Program-made: the position numbers and the translations under genes
The notes under the pieces: generated by a model
Database searches by the model: none
What the model was told of the DNA's origin: nothing
What the model saw: only the letters and a program-made list of their open reading frames with translations
Shown here: positions 9,214 through 19,977 of the stretch, piece after piece
Layout: each line of letters opens with the position of its first letter
Numbering within the stretch: position 1 is the stretch's first letter
Origin: Streptomyces venezuelae
GTDB lineage: Bacteria; Actinomycetota; Actinomycetes; Streptomycetales; Streptomycetaceae
Assembly: GCF_008642295.1 (NCBI RefSeq)
Contig: NZ_CP029190.1
Location: 7,361,501-7,425,500, forward strand
Direction: 5' to 3'
DNA: 64,000 bases

Positions 9214-9633
9214 GTGATGATGATGTTCATGGAGTTCTCTGCGGGAGTGCACGTACTCGAGGCCGAGGGGGCCAGGGCTGTTCTTGGGGCCCTGTCTGCC
9301 GATGGGGCGAGGGTCTTTGAGGTGGATACAGGAGGGTTGACGGACAAGGCGTCGATCATCCGTGCGTTCGGTGAGGTTGTACCTCTTGATCCGCCGCCGG
9401 TGTACGCACGGAGCTGGGATGCCTTTGACGACTCACTGTGGGAAGGCCTGCGGCTGCTCGGCCAGGAGCGCATCGCCCTCGCGGTATACGGGGAGTTTTG
9501 GGTGAACGAGCCGTTCGGTGCGGTTCAGGATGCGCTGGACGTTCTGGGGCATGTTGTGAAGCTTCTGGGGGATGAGAGGGCCACCGTGGGTGCCCCGGTG
9601 GCACTGTGCGTCTTTCTGGTCGCCGCAGGCTGA
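9214..9633 (+). CDS. Barstar-like ribonuclease inhibitor
   Basis: The protein has about 135 residues. The core DKASIIRAFGEVVPLDPPPV, then SWDAFDDSLWEGL and LLGQERIALAVYGEFW, follows the barstar pattern: a helix, a conserved Trp-Asp-x-hydrophobic-x-Asp block, and a closing strand. Barstar proteins bind and block barnase-type RNases in the cytoplasm. Several in-frame starts cluster here (GTG 9214, then ATG codons to 9229). The GAGAGGAA motif lies too far upstream to decide between them. No barnase-like toxin gene is adjacent, so it is an orphan inhibitor or a defence against neighbours' toxins. Confidence 0.75.
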   Translation: MMMMFMEFSAGVHVLEAEGARAVLGALSADGARVFEVDTGGLTDKASIIRAFGEVVPLDPPPVYARSWDAFDDSLWEGLRLLGQERIALAVYGEFWVNEPFGAVQDALDVLGHVVKLLGDERATVGAPVALCVFLVAAG

Positions 9634-10170
9634 CTTCAGAGGCCTCACAGTCCAGCAGGCCCCGTGTTTTTGGCGGAGGCGGTTCCGAAGCTCCCGACCC
9701 TGGGGGAGCGGAGCGGCCCACCTAACGGGCCGTAGGCCCAGACCCCGCGAAACGGGGTCACTCAAGCCCGCAAAGCGGGCCGTTCGGGTGGAGCGCAGCG
9801 GAGCCTGATGATCTGCAAAGCGGCTCAAACTCCCGCACATCCGCCGGGTATTGACCGATTTGATCCCCACCGCGACGGCCCACGCTGCCATTCGCCGAGG
9901 TCGTCCGCTCGCCCAGCTCAAGGCCGGCCGCGAGTACCAGAACCACGTCAGCGCGCTCGCACCGATCGGACCATGATCGGTCTGCGACGGGTGGCCTGAT
10001 CTGTACGGCCCGGGAACGGCGCGCTCGACTCTGGCGCCGGGGGGACGGGCGTCCGTACGGTGAGCGCCTGGTACCCGAGAGCACGGCACGACACGCGAAC
10101 AACGGCAGTCACGCATGGCACGTCACGCACAGCACGACATGACACGCAGGACACGTAGAAGCGGGGGCGT
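9634..10170. other. Intergenic stretch with clustered palindromes and a short open relic
   Basis: No gene is supported here. Between about 9700 and 9810 there is a dense group of short-loop palindromes (entered separately). From 9830 to 9976 a frame is open on the plus strand (HIRRVLTDLIPTATAHAAIR, then KAGREYQNHVSALAPIGP and stop). It has codon use like a gene but no start or ribosome site, and I do not recognise it. It is probably the 3' scrap of a lost gene. The last ~150 bases hold the promoter region of the next gene. Confidence 0.5.
9727..9780. repeat. Cluster of three tight hairpins with 3-5-base loops
   Basis: Three perfect hairpins follow each other: GGGCC-GTA-GGCCC at 9727-9739, GACCCCG-CGAAA-CGGGGTC at 9741-9759, and GCCCGC-AAA-GCGGGC at 9766-9780. 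Related but imperfect GAGCGGAGC and GAGCGCAGCGGAGC strings flank them at 9706 and 9791. The arrangement, tightly packed GC-rich stems with minimal loops, resembles the palindrome blocks of Streptomyces telomeres and some plasmid origins. It could equally be a compound terminator behind the barstar gene. Confidence 0.6.
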
Positions 10171-10593
10171 ATGTCGTTCGAAAAGGAATGGCGGCAGGCG
10201 CGCACGGACGCGACCGAGAACCGCGCCGTCGCGACACGGCTGAACCAGACCGGAGGCGGCGGCGCCACGCCCAATCTGGCCGTCAACAGCGACGCCCTGG
10301 GCCCGATCGGCGCGGACGCGCACGCGCTGTACGAGGGGGTGAAACGGGACACCGAAACCGTACGGGTGTCGAACTACGAGGCGGCTGCGGCGCTCACCAC
10401 CGGCCAATTCACCTGCGGTGCCCAACTGATGCAGGTGCACGAGCGGTGGTACACGCAGGTGGGGACCCTGCGGGACGCCTGCGCGCAGATCTCCAACCAC
10501 CTGGACTACTCGGTCGCGGCGCACGCCAAGGACGACGCGGAGATACGGGGCGATCTGATGGCGGTGTCCAAGATCAACGGGCTGCTGAAGTAG
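10171..10593 (+). CDS. Small helical protein, probable type VII secretion-associated partner
   Basis: This 140-residue protein starts at ATG 10171 behind a GGGGGC-type site. It is mostly helical (SFEKEWRQARTDATENRAVA, QVHERWYTQVGTLRDACAQI, ISNHLDYSVAAHAKDDAEIR). It has no signal peptide and no cysteine-rich or catalytic motif. It ends twelve bases before a 791-residue protein whose start resembles type VII (ESX) substrates. Such small-plus-large pairs are common in Streptomyces, the small one resembling WXG100-type partners or chaperones. The family assignment is inferred from context and length. Confidence 0.6.
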   Translation: MSFEKEWRQARTDATENRAVATRLNQTGGGGATPNLAVNSDALGPIGADAHALYEGVKRDTETVRVSNYEAAAALTTGQFTCGAQLMQVHERWYTQVGTLRDACAQISNHLDYSVAAHAKDDAEIRGDLMAVSKINGLLK

Positions 10594-10604
10594 GCGGGTG
10601 AACC

Positions 10605-12980
10605 ATGCTGACGTACTGGGACGTGCTGCACGCGCCGGTCGACAAGCTCAAGACCGCTGTCGACGACTGGTCGGCCATGGCGAGCAAGCTCGCGCTGCTC
10701 GCCGCCGACGCCCGCGACGGAATGCAGAGCAAGGCCGACAAGGCGGACTGGGCGGGAGTGAACGCGGAGGTCAGCCAGGCGTTCATCCGCAAGGTCGCGA
10801 AGGAGTTCGACGACGCGGCCAAAGAAGCCAAGGGGATACACCGGCTATTGCTCGACGGGTACACCGCGTTCAAGAAGGCCAAGGACGCCCTCCAGGCGAT
10901 CGTCGACGGCGCGGAGAAGGCGGGCATCGTCGTGGACAGTCAGGGCCTGGTCACGGCCCGGTACCCTGTGTCCGCCGACGCCACGACCCGGCACGACCCG
11001 GACATGGATCAAGCACGGGCCAAGGAGAAGGCCGGTCTGGACGCCTGGACCGAGCGGATCCGGGCCATCGTCGCCGGCTGCACGGCCGATGACGAGTCAC
11101 TCCGGCTCGCCCTGGCGGCGAATGTCGGCGACGCCCACGACTTCACCGCCCCCAAGTACGCCAGCCTGGACGCGGAGGAGGCCCAGCGCGCCTACGAGCT
11201 GGCGGCCAAGGGGGCCAAGGGCGAGGGCCTCACCCATGCCGAACTCCAGCAGCTGAACCAGCTGCTGGCGGCCAACCAGTCGTCAGTCGAGTTCACCACC
11301 TCCTTCTACGAGAAGCTCGGCCCCAAGGGGACCCTGGACCTCTTCGCCCAGATGTCCACGGACACCTACACCACCGCCGGACCCAAGGAAGAGCAACTGA
11401 AGGACGTCCAGGACCTCCAGCGGAACCTGGGCCTCACCCTCGCCACGGCGACCGACCCCGACAGCAAGATCCTGATACCCGGCGGCAACGGCGTCCCCGT
11501 CAACCCGCTCGGCGACTGGTCGGCCGAGTTCCGCAAGCTCGGCACCCAGAAGCTCCCCCTGTTCCCGGGCGACACCATGGGGGTGTACGGATACCAGGCG
11601 CTCGCCGGCATCCTGCGCTACGGCGACTACGACCCGCGCTTCCTCAACCCGATTGCCGGACACGTGGTCCAGCTGCGCGAGCAGAACCCGCATATGTTCG
11701 CCGACAACAAGCGCGACGCCTGGCAGCAGAACATCTTCAACCCGTCCGGCCTCAACGGGGCCGGCTACGACCCGCTGACCGGCATCCTCGAAGCCCTCGG
11801 CCACAGCCCCGAGGCGTCGAAGCAGTTCTTCACGGAGGAGCCGCCGACCGCGTACAACACGGACGGGACGGTCAAGGTGGGTGCCCAGCCCGATCTCGGG
11901 AAGGAGGACGGCCAGCCCATCAGGAACTATCTCGAGTACTTCGCCCGCGAAGGCGGCGCGGAGTCCTTCCCGGATGTCGGCCGCAACGATCCCAATAACA
12001 TGAAGGGCACCGAGGCGTACTTGCCGTCCGCGCTCGGCCACGCCCTGGAGTCGGCGACGCTGGGGCACGCCTGGGACGATCCGCGTCCGGTCCTCGTCCA
12101 GGACGAGACCACCGCGAAGCTCACGCAGAGCGTCATGGAAACGTACAGCGACGCGAAGCTGCTCAAGGAGCAGGAGGCGTTGGCGGAGAGCATGGGGCGC
12201 ATTGGCGCCGGATACATCGACGACCTCCACTGGGCCCTCGACAACGGCGGCCAACAGAGTGTGTTCGCCCCGCGCACCGATCCCGAGTCCCATGCGACGG
12301 TCAGCCGGGAGGTCGCCATCGACTTCCTGACCGCGCTGGGGCAGCACCCCGATGCCTACGAGACCGTCTCGGTCGCGGAGCAGATCTCCACCACCGCCAG
12401 TCTGGACGCAATGCTGCGCTCCGACCGCAACGCTCCGCTGCCCGACCAGGGGCCCGCCCTGTTCGTGATCCAGACCGGTGCGGAGGTGCAGGGGCTGCTC
12501 GACCACGCGCGCGGTGAGCAGATCAAGGCCGAGGGCGAGAAGGCGTACGAGGCGTACGAGAAGGCGCACGAGAAGATGAAGACCTGGATCGAACTCGGCA
12601 CCGGGGCCGTTGTCGGAGCGGGCTTCGCGGCGCTGCCGGCGGCGACCGCGACCGTCGGCGCCGCGGCGATCCTCGTGCCGGTGGCCATGGACAGCGGCGC
12701 GTCCGTCGTGGAGCAGACGATCAACGACACCCTCGGGAAGTACAGCGAGACGCGTCTCGAAGCGACGAAGGAGAGTATCGAGGACCAGATCCACCAGGAC
12801 GTCAAGGACATCTATCTGGCCGGTGAAAGACGTTTCGAGGCTCCGGTGAATCGCTACATCGCCCTGCAGTACATCGACCCCAAACATTCGACCGCCTTCG
12901 CGCTCATCGGCGCGGCGAAGGCCGGATACGCGATGGGCAACGACCGGGCGGCGCAGACGGGCAACCCGCCGCAGACCTGA
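10605..12980 (+). CDS. Large WXG-like helical protein, candidate type VII secretion substrate
   Basis: A 791-residue protein. The first ~130 residues form a long helical hairpin (LTYWDVLHAPVDKLKTAVDD, DGMQSKADKADWAGVNAEVS, KGIHRLLLDGYTAFKKAKDA), as in WXG/LXG-type N-termini that guide export through the ESX pathway. A long middle region with no known catalytic motif follows. Near residues 655-700 there is a glycine/alanine-rich hydrophobic segment (GAVVGAGFAALPAATATVGA) that could insert in a membrane. It is probably co-transcribed with the gene 12 bases upstream. No ESX ATPase or channel gene lies in this window. The role of the middle and C-terminal parts is unknown. Confidence 0.65.
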   Translation: MLTYWDVLHAPVDKLKTAVDDWSAMASKLALLAADARDGMQSKADKADWAGVNAEVSQAFIRKVAKEFDDAAKEAKGIHRLLLDGYTAFKKAKDALQAIVDGAEKAGIVVDSQGLVTARYPVSADATTRHDPDMDQARAKEKAGLDAWTERIRAIVAGCTADDESLRLALAANVGDAHDFTAPKYASLDAEEAQRAYELAAKGAKGEGLTHAELQQLNQLLAANQSSVEFTTSFYEKLGPKGTLDLFAQMSTDTYTTAGPKEEQLKDVQDLQRNLGLTLATATDPDSKILIPGGNGVPVNPLGDWSAEFRKLGTQKLPLFPGDTMGVYGYQALAGILRYGDYDPRFLNPIAGHVVQLREQNPHMFADNKRDAWQQNIFNPSGLNGAGYDPLTGILEALGHSPEASKQFFTEEPPTAYNTDGTVKVGAQPDLGKEDGQPIRNYLEYFAREGGAESFPDVGRNDPNNMKGTEAYLPSALGHALESATLGHAWDDPRPVLVQDETTAKLTQSVMETYSDAKLLKEQEALAESMGRIGAGYIDDLHWALDNGGQQSVFAPRTDPESHATVSREVAIDFLTALGQHPDAYETVSVAEQISTTASLDAMLRSDRNAPLPDQGPALFVIQTGAEVQGLLDHARGEQIKAEGEKAYEAYEKAHEKMKTWIELGTGAVVGAGFAALPAATATVGAAAILVPVAMDSGASVVEQTINDTLGKYSETRLEATKESIEDQIHQDVKDIYLAGERRFEAPVNRYIALQYIDPKHSTAFALIGAAKAGYAMGNDRAAQTGNPPQT

Positions 12981-13571
12981 CCGTCCGCGTTTTCCGGGCG
13001 CGGCGGGCGCGGCGGGCGCGGCGGACCCGACGGGGCCGTCGCGCACAGATCCGGCTCCTGCCTGAAGGGTCTTTCGTCAGACTCGGGGCGGAGGCTACTG
13101 CGTCGACTGAGATGGCCGGGTGCAAGAATTCCGCGCTCACAAGGCCGTTGGGGATTGCCTCTCCGGTGGCTTTCGGAGTGAGTTTCATGGCGATGGGTGA
13201 GGCGCCTCCGGCCACCTCCGGGCCCGGTGCACCAACGCCCGAGTGCGCCCAGGCCCGTGGCCGGCAGGACCGCCCCGTACACCCCGGCGCCGGCGCCGGC
13301 GCCTCAAGCCCCGTCAAGACGACCACCTGCACGCAAGATGGCACGGATATCACCAGCCGCGCCAACCGAGATCATATTGTCCGGTTTTCTCTCCTCTTTA
13401 CGTCATCAAAAGGGACTTGGGGGCTCTCATACCGAATTCGTCGGGTGATTTGGCTGTTTCGTGGGGGAGTGGATGTGAGCTGTGCAACGTGCCTGCCGGG
13501 GTGCGTTGTTGTTGCAACCGGGAAGTGCGAGGATCGCCTCCGTTTTTACTGTTACTTGAGAAAGACTCTCA
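12981..13571. other. Intergenic region before the RHS gene
   Basis: I see no gene here. Just after the stop there is a short run of tandem GGGCGCGGC units (about 12996-13025). The last 220 bases are AT-richer (13360-13570, with ttctctcctctttacgtcat and gtttttactgttacttgaga) and probably hold the promoter of the RHS-type gene. Confidence 0.4.
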
Positions 13572-16500
13572 GTGAACCAGCCCTCCATATCCCCGGCGGG
13601 AGAGAACTTCTCTCCGGCGGCCGGGGTGCGGGCGCCATGGCGGCTCAAGGCCGTCGCAGGCGCCACGGCGGCCGTCCTCGCCGCCCAGACCGTTCTCATC
13701 GCGCAGGCGACGGCCGCCCCCGCCCCCGCCTCGCCCGCCATCCCCGCGGCCAAGCCCGCCCTCGGTCCCGCCGAGGCGCAGGACGCGGCCACCGCACACC
13801 TCCTCGCCCGGCTGCAGAAGCGCCGCGTCGAGATCCTGGACGAGCGCACCGACTCGACCACGACGTTTGCACAGCCGAACGGCAACACGACCGTCGAGAG
13901 CTATACGGGCCCCATACGCGTCAAGGACGGGCAGGGCAACTGGAAGTCGATCGACACCAGCCTCGTCGATACCGGCGACACCGTGCGCCCCAAGGCCGCT
14001 GCCGCCGATGTCGCGCTCTCGGACGGCGGTTCGGGCGAGACCCTGGTCAAGGTCGGCCGTGGAAAGCACTCCCTCGGCATCGGCTGGGAGGGCAAGCTGC
14101 CCGCTCCGCAGCTGAAGGGGTCGACGGCGACGTACAAGAACGCCGTCGCGGGTGGGGGCGACCTCGTCGTCACCGCCCTGAAGGAAGGTTTCTCCCACTC
14201 GGTCGTCCTCCACGAGGCCCCCAAGGGCCCCGTCGAGTACCGGATCCCGGTGGAGGCCACCGGCCTGAAGCTCACCGAGACCGCCGACAAGCGGTTGCGC
14301 TGGAACGACGCGGCGAACTCCGCCAAGGCGACCGCCCCCGCCCCGGTCATGTGGGACTCGTCCTATGACCGCGCCTCCGGCGACGCCGAGCACATCGCCC
14401 CCGTCGAGGTCGAGATCGAGCCGGCCAAGAATGGCAAGGGTCAGGTCCTGGTGCTCAAGCCTGACGTTCCTGAACGACCCGAACCTCACCTACCCGGTGA
14501 CCATCGACCCGACCGACTCCCTGATGGGCCCGGTCACCGACACCTGGATCCAGTACGACGACTACCTGACCTCGCAGCGCGGCTCCACCGAGCTGAAGTC
14601 GGGCACGTACAACGGCGCGGAGAAGGCCCGCGCCTTCCTCCAGTTCAACGTGGACAAGTACAAGGGCAAGCAGATCCTCGACACGGACCTGCGCCTGTAC
14701 TCGTACTACTCCTCCACTTGCGCCACCACCGGCTCCGGCAACCAGGTCCGCCGGATCACCGCCGCCTGGGACCCGTCGGCCATCACCTGGGCCAACCAGC
14801 CCGCTGCGACCGCGACCGGGGCGGTGACCTCCACCGCGGCCAAGGGCTACAGCACCTCCTGCCCGGCCGGCCACGTCTCCTGGGACATCGACGCGATCGT
14901 GCAGGCCTGGGCCGACGGCCAGCCGAACTACGGCGTGCGCATCGCGGCCGTGGACGAGGCCGACGTCCTGACCTGGCGCCGCTACCACTCGGCGAACCAG
15001 ACCGACGGCTCGCACAACGCCACGTACGAGCCCTCGCTGACGGTCAACTACAACACCAAGCCGGGCGCCGCCACCCCCGTCTCGCCGCTCTCCGGAGCCG
15101 TCACCTCGGACAGCACCCCGACCCTGACCGGCAAGGCCACCGACGCGGACGGCAACACGGTCCAGCTCACTTACGAGATCTGGACCTCCACCGGCACCGC
15201 CGCCCTGCAGACCGGCAAGTCCGCGTTCACCGCCTCCGGCGTGGCAGCCCCCTGGACGGCGGCCACGGCCCTCGCCCCGGGCAGCTACAAGTGGCGTGCC
15301 GCGGTCTACGACGGCACCACCTGGAACGGCACCTGGTCCAGCTGGCAGTCCTTCACCGTCGACACCGTCAAGCCCGGCAACACCGCCGTCTCCTCCGGCG
15401 ACTTCCCGGCCGGCCAGTGGTCCGGCACCCCGAACGCAGCCGGCGACTTCTCCGGCACCTTCACCTTCACCCCGCCCACCAGCGACGTGAAGGACATCCA
15501 GTACAAGCTGGACTCCGGTGCCTGGGTGACCGTCCCGACGACCGGAGCCCCCGTCTCGAAGGCGCTCCTCTTCAAGGCAGGCCCGCACACCGTCACCGCT
15601 CACACCCGTGACGCCGCCGGCAATGCCTCCGCCGACGTCACGTACTCCTTCTCGGCCGGCAAGGGCGCGGCGCTGACCTCCCCCGCCGAAGGCGACCGGC
15701 CCGCGCGCCGCGCCGTCCTGATGGCCGAGGGCAAGACCAGCTACACCGGAGTGCGGTACCAATACCGCCACGGTGAGGCCGATGCCTGGAAGGACGTGCC
15801 CGCCGCCGACGTCCGGCGCAGCTCCGACGGCACGGCCGTTGCCGGCTGGCCCGTTGCCGTCACCGGAGGCAAGCCCGCCTCGCTGTGGTGGAACGTCACC
15901 GACACCCTCAGCAACGACGGCTCTGTCGACGTGCGCGCGGTCTTCACCGACGGCACCACCACGGACGCCTCCCCGGAGGCCGCGGTCGTCGTCGACCGTA
16001 ACGCCGGCGAGGCGCCCTCCGCCCAGGTCGGCCCCGGTTCCCTGAACCTGCTGACCGGCGACTACAAGCTCGGCGCCAAGGACGTCCAGGCCTTCGAGGT
16101 CTCCGTCAACCGGACCGCGTCCTCGCGGGCCAACCCGGCGGACTCCGAGGGCCAGGCAGCCATCTTCGGCCCGGGCTGGGTCTCCTCGGTCAGTGCCGAA
16201 ACCTCCGGCAGCGGCTACACCCAGCTGCGCAAGACCTCGGCGACCTCCGTCGAGATCCTGACCGCGTCCGGCGACTCCACCGCCTTCACGGCCACGGCCG
16301 GCGGCGGCTGGGAGCCCGAGGCGGGCGCCGGCACGCTGACCCTGACCGGTTCGCTGACCGGCAACACCTTCACCCTGAAGGACACGGACGCCACCGTCAC
16401 CGTGTTCGCCAAGGCGGGTCCGGCCGCCACCACCTGGACGATGGCCACCTCGGCCGCCGCCGCCGACGACTCGACGGTCACCGTCGTCTCCGAGACGGTC

Positions 16501-19500
16501 ACCCAGGGCGCCGACACCGTCACCCGCCCGAAGTACCTGATCTCCCCGACCGAGGCGGTCCCGGCCGCGACCTGCCAGGCCACGCCCGCCACCAAGGGAT
16601 GCCGCGTCGTGGAGTTCGTCTACGCGACGACCACCACGGCCACCGGCTGGTCCACGGCCGCGGACTTCGGCGACTTCGCCGGCCAGGTCAGGGAGATCAA
16701 ACTGTGGGCCACCGACCCCGGCGCCTCCACTGCCCGTGACGAGGCGCTGTCCAGCTATCGCTACGACAAGAGCGGCCGGCTGCGCCAGCAGTGGAACCCG
16801 CACTACTCGCAGGGCACCCAGGTCCAGTACTCCTACGACGCGGGCAACCGGGTCTTCTGGATGATGTCGGGCGCCGACCAGCCGCTGAACTTCCACTACG
16901 GCAAGGCCGGTTCCTCCCTCACCGCCGGCGAGGGCATGCTCCTCAAGGTGACCCGCGCCGCCCTCAAGCAGGGCACCGCCAACACCACCGAGGGCACCTC
17001 GACCACCACCGTGGTCTACGACGTCCCGCTGACCGGCGCCAAGGCACCGCACCAGATGGGTGCCGCGGCCGTCAACACCTGGGCGCAGGACGAGGTCCCG
17101 GCCGACGCCACGGCCGTCTTCCCCGCCGACTCCGTCCCGGTCTCCTCCACCGGCGCCGACCTCACCGCCGACGGCTACGGCCGGGCGACCGTGACGTACG
17201 TCGACGCCAACGGCCGCGAGACCAACACGGCGACCCCGGGCGGCGGTCTGTCCACCACCGAGTTCGACGGCTACGGCAACACGGTCGGCTCGCTCAGCGC
17301 CGCCAACCGCGCACTCGCCCTGGGCGCCGGCCCGGACGCCGCCGCGACGCTCTCCGCGCTCGGCCTGACCGGCCTGTCCACGGCCGAGCGTGCCGAGCGG
17401 CTGTCCACCGCCTCCGTGTACACGGCCGACGGCCAGCGCATGACCCACGCCTACGGCCCGGTGCACCTGGTCACCCTCGGCAGTGCCGTCGCGGCCTCCG
17501 GCGGCAACCCGGCGCTGCCAGCTGGCGCGCAGGTGGCCGCCCGTTCGCACACCGCGTACAAGCACGACGAGGGCCGTCCCGCCGACGCTGCCGTCTCCGG
17601 ACAGGTCACCTCCTCGTCCACCGGCGCGGCGATCGACGGCTACGCCCAGGACGCCGATGTCCGCACCACGGTCACCACGTACAACTGGGCAACCGGCGAG
17701 GAGATCGCGAACAAGGATCCCCAGGGCACCCAGCTGGGTGCGACCCGCTCCACCTACCGTGCCGACGGCAAGCTGGCCTCGACCAGCCTCGCCGCCTCCG
17801 ACGGCGGTGACGCGGGCACGCTGAACTACACGTACTACACGGCCGACGGCACCGGCACCTGTGCCGCCCGTCCCGAGTGGGCCGGCAAGCTCTGCAAGAC
17901 CGCTCCGGCCGGTGTCATCACCGGTGGCGGCAGCAACCCGGCCGAGCTGCCCACGACCGTGTACGAGTACAACCGCTGGGGCGGCGTCACCTCCACGGCC
18001 AAGACGGCCAACGGCGTCACCCGCACCAGCACCGTCACCTACGATGACGCGGGCCGCCGCGTGAAGTCCTCGATCGCCGGGGGACTGGGCACCGCCACCC
18101 CGGAGACCACGTTCACCTTCGACGGCGACACCGGTCGGACGCTCACGCAGTCCGCGGGCGGGAAGACGGTGACGTACGCGTACGACACCCTCGGCCGCCT
18201 GATCTCTTACAGCGACGGCTCGGGCAACACCACGAAGACCGAGTACGACCTGCTCGACCGTCCGGTGAAGTCCTCCGACTCCACCCAGGCCACCAGCACG
18301 TACGGCTACACCCCCGAAGGCGACCTGGGCACCCTGACGGATTCCGTCGCCGGCGCCTTCACCGCGCAGTACAACGCGGATGGCAGGCTCGTCTCGCAGA
18401 CGCTGCCGGGCGGCTACAAGCTGAAGGTCACCACCGACCCCGTGGGCCGGACGACCGCCCGCGAGTACACCGACGCGAGCGGCACCACGGTGCTCGCGGA
18501 CGTGGCCGAGTACCGCATCAGCGGCCAGCAGGTCGGCCGTACCCAGACCGACGGCACCACGGTGTCCACGGACTACGGCTACGACACCACCGACCGGCTG
18601 ACCGAGGCCGTGGACACCACCGGCTCCGGCTGCACCACCCGCGGGTACGCCTTCGACGGCAACCGCAACCGCACCTCGAAGTCGGTCACCGGCGACGACT
18701 GCGACCCGGGCACCGCGGATGCGGTGACCTCCAACACGTCGTACGCGTACGACAGCGCGGACCGGCTGGTCGGCTCCGGCCGGGCCTACGACGCGCTCGG
18801 CCGCACCACCGTCAAGGACGCCACCACGCTGGAGTACTTCACCGGCGACGTGCTTCGCACCGAGACGGTCGGCGCCCAGCGGCGCACCTGGGACCTCGAC
18901 GGCGTCGGCCGCATGGCGGTCGCGACGACGCAGACCCGCGCCGAGGACGGCACCTGGTCGACCACCGGCAGCGTCACCCAGCACTACGGTGACGAGTCCA
19001 GCAGCCCGGACTGGGCGGCGAACAGCGACGGCACGGTGACCCGTTTCGTCAACGACATCGCCGGTTCGCTCGGCGCCGTCACCTCCGGCGGGGGCGTGGT
19101 GCTGCAGTTCGCCAACCTGCGCGGTGACGTCTCGGTCCAGCTGGACCTGGCCGCTCCGGCGAACTCGGTCGTGCAGCGCTACGACGAGTACGGCGTTCCG
19201 GTGGACGGCACGGGCGCGGCCCGCTACGGCTGGCACGGCGCCGCGCAGGTCTCCAGCGAGACGCTCAGCGGCCTCTCGCTTACCGGCGTGCGGGCGTACG
19301 AGCCCGGCACGGGCCGGTTCCTCCAGGCCGACCCGCAGTACGCGGGCGCCACGAACGCCTACTCGTACTGCAGTGGCGACCCGGTCGGCTGCCGCGACAT
19401 CAGCGGCACCGCCAGCTACTACGTGTACTACGACCTGGGCCGGACCAGCGCCTCCGACAAGTCGGTGTTCAAGTACTGGAAGAACCACTTCAAGGCGGTC

Positions 19501-19839
19501 TTCCCGATTCCCGGCCGCCCCAACAAGATCACGCACGAGGGCCAGAAGTTCACCCTGTGGCCGGTGATGTGGGGCATCGAGATGTACTTCCCGCTGAACG
19601 TCAACAGCATCGGCAAGAGCTACCTGCAGCTCGGAGCCCGCTTCGGCCACCCCGACTGGCCGGGCGGCTGGATCGGCTTCGACCTGTACAAGTCGAAGGG
19701 CCGGATGAAGCTGGAGGTCCGCGGCAAGCTCGGCGGCCTCGCCGCCATCTGCAACCGGACCTGCAACGAGAAGGCCGGCCGGAAGTACTGGGACAAACTC
19801 GGCGCCAACCTCCGCAAGGTGGTGCGCGACAAGTTCTAG
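13572..19839 (+). pseudogene. Secreted DNRLRE / RHS-YD repeat protein, frameshifted near 14460
   Basis: The two frames together encode about 2,090 residues. The 5' frame (from GTG 13572) gives a signal peptide (VAGATAAVLAAQTVLIAQAT) and a beta-rich front (VESYTGPIRVKDGQGNWKSI). At about 14460 the text leaves frame: VLVLKPD should run on as LTFLNDPNLTYPVTIDP, which is present in the second frame. Loss of one copy of a tandem CTGAC would explain it exactly. The second frame holds a DNRLRE domain, fibronectin-like repeats, and many YD repeats (YRYDKSGRLRQQWNPHYS, YAYDTLGRLISYSDGSG). It then reaches the RHS core end (GLSLTGVRAYEPGTGRFLQA, SYCSGDPVGCRDISG) and a unique ~145-residue C-terminal domain. 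Such proteins deliver C-terminal toxins. The frameshift may be decay, phase variation or a sequencing fault. Confidence 0.85.
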
Positions 19840-19846
19840 ATCAGGA

Positions 19847-19921
19847 GCCCCGCTCCATCTCTGAACATGTTCAATAATGGAGCGGGGCAGGCCCGCGGCC
19901 CCTTCACGGGGGCCGCGGGCC
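19847..19921. terminator. Double hairpin after the RHS gene
   Basis: Eight bases after the stop, GCCCCGCTCCAT (19847-19858) pairs perfectly with ATGGAGCGGGGC (19877-19888). The loop holds the palindrome GAACATGTTC (19863-19872). Directly behind it GGCCCGCGGCCCC (19890-19902) pairs with GGGGCCGCGGGCC (19909-19921). There is no U-tract, which is usual for Streptomyces. Together they should stop most transcription before the small membrane-protein gene, or attenuate it. Confidence 0.75.
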
Positions 19922-19977
19922 CCTCCGTACCCTCGGTACCACCCCCAAGCCGTTCTACCGAAAGACGGACCACCGCG

